Shown one piece after another: positions 43,339 to 48,322 of a stretch of 48,322 nucleotides of DNA. A program made the position numbers and the translations under genes. Under the pieces are notes generated by a model. That model was not told the DNA's origin. It saw only the letters and a list, made by a program, of their open reading frames with translations, and did no database searches. The stretch comes from Rhodospirillaceae bacterium. GTDB taxonomy: Bacteria; Pseudomonadota; Alphaproteobacteria; SMXQ01. The stretch is taken from contig CANJIM010000015.1 in the NCBI GenBank assembly GCA_947474495.1, positions 1 through 48,322 of the forward strand. Reading direction: 5' to 3'. Positions within the stretch are counted from its first letter, which is position 1; each line of letters starts with the position of its first letter.

Positions 43339-44421
43339 TTAGTCCTTAACGTACGGGATGCCCAGGAGATCAGCGAACTCCTTGTTGTAGTCCTCGTACT
43401 TGGCGAAGCAGTCGGCGCTGCAGATCGCGAAGTGCTTGCCCTTGGCCTGCTCGAAGAGCGAGCCGCCCTCGACCCAGGGGAAGCCGCGATAGGCCGCCTT
43501 GTCGATGACCGGCTGACCCTTGGTGGCGAGCCAGAGCGTCACCAGCTGCACCGTCGCCGGGGCCTGGCTCCACTTCGGAATGCCGACGCGGGTCGCGAGT
43601 TCGACCGGAACGACGTCGCCCAGACGGAACTTCAGGGTCTTTTCACCCTGATCGATCATGCGCTGCGTCGTGTGGTAGTTGATGTAGCAGGTCAGGCCGA
43701 ATTCACCGGACACGACGCGGGCCAAAACCTGGGCCTGGCCGTTGGTGACGACGACGCCGTTGGCCTTCATCTTCTTGATGTTGTCGTAGGTGGCCTTCGA
43801 GGTCTGGGGATCGAACATCAGCGCCTGGGCCTTGTTGCGGCCGTCGATGATGTTGGTGCCCTTCCACTTCGGATCGGCGCAGTCAGCAAAGGTCTTCGGC
43901 GCGTCAGCGTCCTTGATCATGTTGACGTTGTAGGCGATGCCGCGCATCTGCGCGACGGTTGCCAGATAGCGGCCCTGCGGATCCATCGCCGCGGGGTGCA
44001 CCTTCGGCCAGCCGGCCGGCAGCGAATCGCTGAGCGCCTTGTAGTCGTACTTCGGCTTCACGAAGAAGCCGGCATCCCAGTACTGCTTCTCGAATTCCGA
44101 CGCGACGTCGAACATCTCGTAGGGCGGGAACTGGCCCTGCTGGATCGAGATGAAGTAACGCTGGAAAGGCGCAACGCCGGTTTCGCGCTTGTAGTCGACG
44201 CTGATGAAGGGGAATTCCTTCTCGAGCGCTTCGAAGACTGGCTTCGCGTCGGACGCGGTCCAGTCGAAGCCGATGCGCAGCTTGCCGCCGAGCTTGGCCA
44301 TCTCGGCCTTGGAATCCTCGACGAGCTGTTCGTAGGGCGTAGCGGCGCTGACGGTCGCGACATGCGCGAAAACCAGGGCACCCACAGCGGCGGCAGTCAG
44401 CCGCGCGACGGTGTTCCGCAT
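43339..44421 (-). CDS. ABC transporter substrate-binding protein (family 1)
   Basis: A 360-residue periplasmic binding protein. The ATG 44421 has AAGGAGGATC upstream, the strongest ribosome site in the window. Residues 1-26 are a signal peptide (FAHVATVSA). The mature part reads KLRIGFDWTASDAKPVFEALEKEFP and FEKQYWDAGFFVKP, the pattern of family 1 extracellular binding proteins near the iron(III)/thiamine/polyamine group. No permease or ATPase gene is adjacent in the same direction, so it is an orphan or shares the convergent Pot transporter. Ligand unknown. Its strong ribosome site suggests high expression. Confidence 0.85.
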   Translation of the reverse strand: MRNTVARLTAAAVGALVFAHVATVSAATPYEQLVEDSKAEMAKLGGKLRIGFDWTASDAKPVFEALEKEFPFISVDYKRETGVAPFQRYFISIQQGQFPPYEMFDVASEFEKQYWDAGFFVKPKYDYKALSDSLPAGWPKVHPAAMDPQGRYLATVAQMRGIAYNVNMIKDADAPKTFADCADPKWKGTNIIDGRNKAQALMFDPQTSKATYDNIKKMKANGVVVTNGQAQVLARVVSGEFGLTCYINYHTTQRMIDQGEKTLKFRLGDVVPVELATRVGIPKWSQAPATVQLVTLWLATKGQPVIDKAAYRGFPWVEGGSLFEQAKGKHFAICSADCFAKYEDYNKEFADLLGIPYVKD

Positions 44422-44819
44422 AAGTAGATCCTCCTTAAAAAAACATTTGGGGGGTCGAAGCGGCCCAAAACGGACCGCCAGTCAGGCTTCGCAACTGTCG
44501 ACTTCGCCCTCTCGAGGAGAGTCCCCATCCAGCTTTGCGAAAGGCAATAATCAAAAGAATTACGTTCCGAAGCGTCCGCTGTCTTCATTCAGGCCCTTGC
44601 AAATCGAAGGCCATTTTGTTTTCTGTTGATATAGTCTCCGCTTGCCGAAACGCTGTCAATGCGCCTTCCGGCAGCTTGCCTGTAAATGGCGCAAAACCAA
44701 GGGTTTCGAGCCCAGCTTTTGACCAATAGCCGCAGCCAATCGAAGCCCCTGCTTTTGCCTATGCCAGGCGACTTTCTTACCGCCAATCCTTCGCCTTCAA
44801 ACGAGTTATCCCCAGCATC
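44422..44819. other. Divergent intergenic region before the gamma-glutamyltransferase gene
   Basis: About 398 bases between the leftward binding-protein gene and the rightward gamma-glutamyltransferase gene. It should hold both promoters. An AT-rich stretch at 44540-44570 and another at 44610-44635 are the likeliest places. No gene, tRNA or clear dyad is supported here. Confidence 0.4.
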
Positions 44820-46403
44820 ATGACACAGCCGACCGCCGCCGCACGTCCGCGCGTTCAAACCGCTCAAGGCCGCCATGGCGTTGCCGCCGCCGGCCACCCC
44901 CTCGCCACTCAAGAAGCGTTGCGCGTGCTGCAAGACGGCGGGAACGCCGTCGATGCCGCCGTCGCCGCCGGCCTGCTGCTGACCGTCGTCGCGCCCTACG
45001 CCGTCACCCTGGCGGGCGACGTCTACATGCTGATTCGCGATCCCAAGACGAAGGCGATCGCCGGCCTCAACGGCACCGGCCGTGCACCGACCGGCGCGAC
45101 GGCCGAACGGTTCGCCAGCGGCATTGCCCGCGAAGGCATTCTCTCCGCCTCGATCCCCGGCCTGCTCGCCGCCTTCCAGGACGCCCTCGAGCGGCACGGC
45201 ACGCGGGACATGGCGCATCTGATCCAGACGGCCATCCGCATCGCCGAAGACGGCTTCCCGATCTTCCCCTATTTCACCGCCCAGACGCGCCAGCGCGGCG
45301 AGCTGGTGAAGAGCGATCCGGAGGCCGCCCGCATTTTCACGCCGGGCGGCGAGGCGATGACGCCGGGCACGCTGTTCAAGCAGCCCGAACTGGCCGCTGT
45401 GATGCGCAAGATCGCCAAGGACGGCATCAAGACCTTCTACGAAGGTGAAGTCGCCGCGCAGCTCGTCGCCGCTGGCAAGGCGCAAGGCAGCCTGTGGACG
45501 CTGGACGATCTCGCTGGTCATCGCAGCAGCTGGCAGGAGCCGATGAGCGCGCCGTTCTACGGCCATGACGTTTTCACCATGCCGCCGAACAGCTACGGCC
45601 CGACCCTGCTGCTACAACTGCTGTACCTGCAGGCCGGCGGCATCCACAAGGTTGATCCCAACGGCGAGGAGTTCATCGCGCGCGGCTATGCGGCGCGCAA
45701 AGTGGGCTACAAGACAGCCGGCAAGTTCATCGCCGAGCCGACGCTGACCGAAGCGCCAATGCGCGAGTTGCTCGCCAAGACGATCGCCGAAACCTCGAAA
45801 TTCGGCGGCCTCAAGCCCAATGAGGGCGCCATGCCGCCCGAGGCGAAGGACCGCTGTACCACCAACGTCGTCGTCATCGACAAAGACGGGCTCGCCGTCT
45901 CCATGATCGAAAGCATCTCGGCGCCCTACGGCGCCGGTGTCGTGCTGCCCGGCACCGGCATCCTGCTCAACAACCGCATGGCCGGATTCAACGTCGATCC
46001 GGCGAGCGCCAATTGCGTCGCGCCCGGCAAACGCCCGGCCCATACCCTCGCCCCCTGCATGGTCACGAAGAACGACGAGCTGGTGATGAGCGTCGGCACG
46101 CCCGGCACCGTGGGCCAGACCTGCGTGCTGGCCCAATTTCTCGCCCGCGTGCTCGGCTGCGGCCAGGCGCTGACGGCGGCGGCCGAGGCGCCGCGCTGGT
46201 CAGCGGACTTCCAGGGCAAGCTGGTGATCGAGGATTGCATGGACGAAGCCCTGCAACAGGCCGTGCTCGCCAAGGACGCCGAGGCCAAGGTGATGCGCAC
46301 CGGCTGGATCAGTTTCGGCTCGATCAAGCTGGCTATGGTCGAGGGCGATGGCTTTATAGGCCTAGCCGATCACCGCCGCGCCGCCAGCACCGCCGGCTAT
46401 TAG
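44820..46403 (+). CDS. Gamma-glutamyltransferase family protein without a signal peptide
   Basis: A 527-residue Ntn-hydrolase of the gamma-glutamyltransferase family. It contains GVAAAGHPLATQEALRVLQDGGNAVDAAVAAG, the standard N-terminal block. The nucleophile expected after self-cleavage is Thr347 in DRCTTNVVVIDKDG. Classical enzymes have His after the two threonines, where this one has Asn. Members hydrolyse or transfer gamma-glutamyl groups from glutathione or gamma-glutamyl amines. There is no signal peptide, unlike secreted E. coli Ggt, so it probably works in the cytoplasm. No ribosome site is obvious at ATG 44820. It lies between an amine-type transporter and an amidase gene. Confidence 0.87.
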   Translation: MTQPTAAARPRVQTAQGRHGVAAAGHPLATQEALRVLQDGGNAVDAAVAAGLLLTVVAPYAVTLAGDVYMLIRDPKTKAIAGLNGTGRAPTGATAERFASGIAREGILSASIPGLLAAFQDALERHGTRDMAHLIQTAIRIAEDGFPIFPYFTAQTRQRGELVKSDPEAARIFTPGGEAMTPGTLFKQPELAAVMRKIAKDGIKTFYEGEVAAQLVAAGKAQGSLWTLDDLAGHRSSWQEPMSAPFYGHDVFTMPPNSYGPTLLLQLLYLQAGGIHKVDPNGEEFIARGYAARKVGYKTAGKFIAEPTLTEAPMRELLAKTIAETSKFGGLKPNEGAMPPEAKDRCTTNVVVIDKDGLAVSMIESISAPYGAGVVLPGTGILLNNRMAGFNVDPASANCVAPGKRPAHTLAPCMVTKNDELVMSVGTPGTVGQTCVLAQFLARVLGCGQALTAAAEAPRWSADFQGKLVIEDCMDEALQQAVLAKDAEAKVMRTGWISFGSIKLAMVEGDGFIGLADHRRAASTAGY

Positions 46404-46557
46404 AAAGGGCGATTTATGCTTGCCAATAAGGCAGCCCAGAGAGCAGTTTAGCGCCGCCATTCGGCCCGCCATCGGCAACTCCGATCACGGACCATCACCC
46501 CAGTCTTCGCCGCCAGATTCATCCCGTGGCGGCCGTTCATCCGAGAGGAGAATTCCC

Positions 46558-47628
46558 ATGGCCGAATATATCAACTTCGAGGTCGCCGCCCTCCAGACCC
46601 GCACCTGCCAGCTGTCGCTGACCGACGCGGCCGAGCGCGACCGCCAGATCCGCGCCAACATCGCTCGCATCTGCGACCTGATCGACTACGTGACCTCCTT
46701 CGGCAATTCCGAAGTGAAGCTGGTGGTGACACCGGAATATTCGATCAACGCCAACTTCCGCCAGATCACCCTGGAACAGTGGATGGAAATCTCCACCACC
46801 ATTCCCGGCCCCTACACCGACATCCTGTGCGAGAAGGCCAAGCAGCGCAAAATCTACCTCGCCTGCAACATGCTCGAAGTGCATCCGGACTTCCCGCGCC
46901 GCTTCTTCAACTGCTCGTTCCTGATCAGCCCCGAGGGCAAGATCGTGATCAAGCATTGGAAGATGAACAACAACTGCTGGGTCTTCCCCTACACGACGCC
47001 GGCCGACATCTACACCGAGTTCTGCCGCAAGTTCGGCCGCGAGAGCCTATTCGCCGTCGCCAAGACCGAAATCGGCAACATCGGCCTGATCACCTGCGGC
47101 GAGCTCGGCTTCCCCGAAAACGCCCGCTGCACCATGATGAACGGCGCGGAAATCCTTTGCCACCTGACGTCCGAGCCGAACAACATGAGCCACGGCGACG
47201 TGCGCAACTGGGCCAGCTTGCGCACCGCGCGTGCCTATGAGAACAAGGCCTATCTCGTTGCCGCCAACATCGGCCAGTACGAGGGCGCGCTGCGCGGCCT
47301 CGGCGACAGCCATGGCGACTCGGCGGTGCATTACTTCGACGGCTCGATCCTGAACACGATCAATGGCCCCGGCGAAGCGAGCATCAAGGGCCCGATCAAT
47401 CTCAACGATCTGCGTCGCGCCCGCTCCAAGCCGTTCCATCCGACGGTGATCCGCGCCGAGCTCTACGCCAAGGAATACGCGTCCTGGCCGAGCTGGCCGA
47501 ACGACGGCTTCGCCGACAAACCGATCGAGAGCATCCAGGACACCCGCGCCATCTTCCACCAGTTGGTAAAGAAGCGTCAGGAACTGGGCATCGACCGCCC
47601 GGCGAAGAACTTTAACCAGGTCGACTAA
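46558..47628 (+). CDS. Nitrilase-superfamily amidase (aliphatic amidase/formamidase-like)
   Basis: A 356-residue carbon-nitrogen hydrolase. The start is ATG 46558 with GAGAGGAG upstream; the longer frame is not used. The catalytic triad is visible as Glu60 (VTPEYS), Lys135 (IKHWKMN) and Cys180 (LITCGELGFPE). The Glu-Lys spacing is that of aliphatic amidase AmiE (Glu59, Lys134, Cys166), with an insertion before the Cys. It therefore most likely hydrolyses a small amide to acid and ammonia. It follows the gamma-glutamyltransferase gene by 154 bases and is followed by a strong terminator. It could act on the same metabolites, but the substrate is not known. Confidence 0.85.
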   Translation: MAEYINFEVAALQTRTCQLSLTDAAERDRQIRANIARICDLIDYVTSFGNSEVKLVVTPEYSINANFRQITLEQWMEISTTIPGPYTDILCEKAKQRKIYLACNMLEVHPDFPRRFFNCSFLISPEGKIVIKHWKMNNNCWVFPYTTPADIYTEFCRKFGRESLFAVAKTEIGNIGLITCGELGFPENARCTMMNGAEILCHLTSEPNNMSHGDVRNWASLRTARAYENKAYLVAANIGQYEGALRGLGDSHGDSAVHYFDGSILNTINGPGEASIKGPINLNDLRRARSKPFHPTVIRAELYAKEYASWPSWPNDGFADKPIESIQDTRAIFHQLVKKRQELGIDRPAKNFNQVD

Positions 47629-47647
47629 CCCTGGTCGCAAACGAAGA

Positions 47648-47680
47648 AAAACGGGCGGTCCCCACAGGGCCGCCCGTTTT
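47648..47680. terminator. Rho-independent terminator after the amidase gene
   Basis: AAAACGGGCGG (47648-47658) pairs perfectly with CCGCCCGTTTT (47670-47680), with a further CCC/GGG pairing inside after one bulged T. TTTT closes the plus-strand side. It can also stop the leftward glycosyltransferase transcript. Confidence 0.85.
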
Positions 47681-47700
47681 CGTTTCAGAGCTACGTCGGG

Positions 47701-48180
47701 TTAGAGATGGCCGCGCGTGAAGCCGCGCTCGAGGCGGTCGACGACCGTCTTGAGGTCATATTCGCTCTCGATGCGTTCGCGCGCCTTGGCGATCATCGCC
47801 GCATGCAGAGGCACATCATCCATCAGGCGCGCCATGGCCGCAGTGAGCGCCGGCACGTCACGTTCCGGCACGATCAGTCCGGCGCCGCCTTCGAGCAATT
47901 CGGGAATGCCGCCGTTGTCGGTGGCGATCACCGGCACGCCGCAGGCCATGGCCTCGATCAGCGACACCGGAATGCCCTCCTTATCGCCATCGCGCGCGAC
48001 GATGCTAGGCAGCGCCATGGCATCCCAGTCGCCGGCAATCAGGCGCTGCAGGAAGGTCGCGTGCGGCGCCGTGCCGGCGAAGGTCACAAGGCCCTCCAGC
48101 CCGAGATCGCGCACCTGATGCTCCAGTTCGCTTTGCAGAGGCCCCTCGCCCAAAATGTCGAGCACCACGCCGCGGTGATC
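47701..48180 (-). pseudogene. Glycosyltransferase family 4 gene, 5' part removed by an IS element
   Basis: The C-terminal ~160 residues of a group 1 (GT4) glycosyltransferase. It has the GEGPL block, the EGIPVSLIEAMACGVPVIATDNGGIPE region with the E-x7-E nucleotide-sugar motif, and the closing helices to the TAA at 47701-47703. The frame continues upstream only to about 48180, where the IS end begins, and soon meets a stop inside the IS. Family members are usually 350-420 residues, so the acceptor-binding N-terminal half is gone from here. A GTG at 48168 is the only internal start. The remainder, if made, would lack activity. The intact rest may lie beyond the IS, outside the window. Confidence 0.78.
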
Positions 48181-48322
48181 TGCCCCCTTCAGAGTGGTCC
48201 ATCGACTATTTTAGTGTGGACCCTGAAGGAGAGAGAAAATGGGCAAGAGACACGGGCCTGAAGAGATCATCGGCAAGCTGCGCGAGGCAGAGATCGTACT
48301 GGCGCAAGGCGGCACGGCGAGC
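48181..48322 (+). mobile_element. Left end of an IS3-family insertion sequence (partial)
   Basis: At 48181 a TG-starting terminal sequence (TGCCCCCTTCAGAGTGGTCC) interrupts the glycosyltransferase gene. Behind it CCTTCAG...TGGTCCA and TGGACCCTGAAGG form an imperfect hairpin, followed by a GGAGAGAG ribosome site and the first codons of the transposase. The boundary at 48181 is inferred from where glycosyltransferase similarity stops and from the TG end; the other end and any target-site duplication are outside the window. Confidence 0.7.
48239..48322 (+). CDS. IS3-family transposase OrfA (partial, first 28 codons)
   Basis: From ATG 48239 the frame reads MGKRHGPEEIIGKLREAE and continues to the window edge. 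This is the start of the helix-turn-helix OrfA (transposase_8 type) of IS3-family elements, the DNA-binding half that is usually joined to OrfB by frameshifting. GGAGAGAG precedes the start. Only 28 residues are visible. Confidence 0.82.
   Translation, partial: MGKRHGPEEIIGKLREAEIVLAQGGTAS

Noticed and set aside
46416-46451. An 11-codon open frame after the gamma-glutamyltransferase gene
   Set aside because: It has a ribosome-like AAAGGG but is too short and unlike anything known to be called.
1-48322. CRISPR arrays or prophage modules
   Set aside because: No regularly spaced repeats, cas genes, integrases or phage structural genes were seen.

Overview
The window looks like chromosomal DNA of a GC-rich alphaproteobacterium, probably of the order Hyphomicrobiales. 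The signs are a PopZ-type DUF2497 gene beside valS, a tolC gene preceded by a Pcm-like gene, a Zur-type box in front of znuA, two tRNAs with encoded CCA ends, and the codon bias of all the large genes. The genus cannot be fixed from the sequence alone.

Region 1 (1-10.0 kb) is mostly housekeeping: a partial YbaL-type K+/H+ antiporter, exonuclease III, a small methyltransferase gene broken by one amber codon, an OsmC/IlvD pair, ValS, PopZ, and a Pcm-like/TolC pair. Region 2 (10.0-14.6 kb) has tRNA-Cys and tRNA-Asn, a small exported unknown, a zinc-regulated cluster (Zur box, ZnuA, DUF1007 protein, NicO-family permease) and a small unknown gene with a one-base frameshift. Region 3 (14.6-18.9 kb) is an RND efflux pump with its adaptor.

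Region 4 (19.3-36.3 kb) is the most unusual part. It holds two different molybdenum-hydroxylase systems. On the minus strand, XdhC and a MoeA-like/MobA-like fusion (cofactor insertion and maturation) lie upstream of a Tat-exported IorA/IorB pair. On the plus strand, a TAXI-type binding protein, a fused TRAP permease and a DUF1850 protein precede a CoxL/CoxG/CoxS/CoxM set. That CoxL has the form II type motif, so it is probably not a CO dehydrogenase. Between the two sets lie a glutaryl-CoA dehydrogenase and an orphan Bug-type binding protein. Together these suggest uptake and hydroxylation of aromatic or N-heterocyclic compounds, but the substrate is unknown. Two operator-like dyads with the same TATAT-N8-ATATA core sit in front of xdhC and in front of iorA, which suggests shared control.

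Region 5 (36.4-47.7 kb) has a three-domain acyl-CoA synthetase/ACP/acyltransferase fusion, a PotFGHI-like polyamine-type ABC transporter, a second orphan binding protein, a gamma-glutamyltransferase homologue without a signal peptide, and a nitrilase-superfamily amidase. These could form a set for taking up and breaking down amines, amides or gamma-glutamyl compounds. The window ends in a glycosyltransferase gene whose 5' part is cut off by the start of an IS3-family element. No transcription-regulator gene was recognised anywhere in the window.
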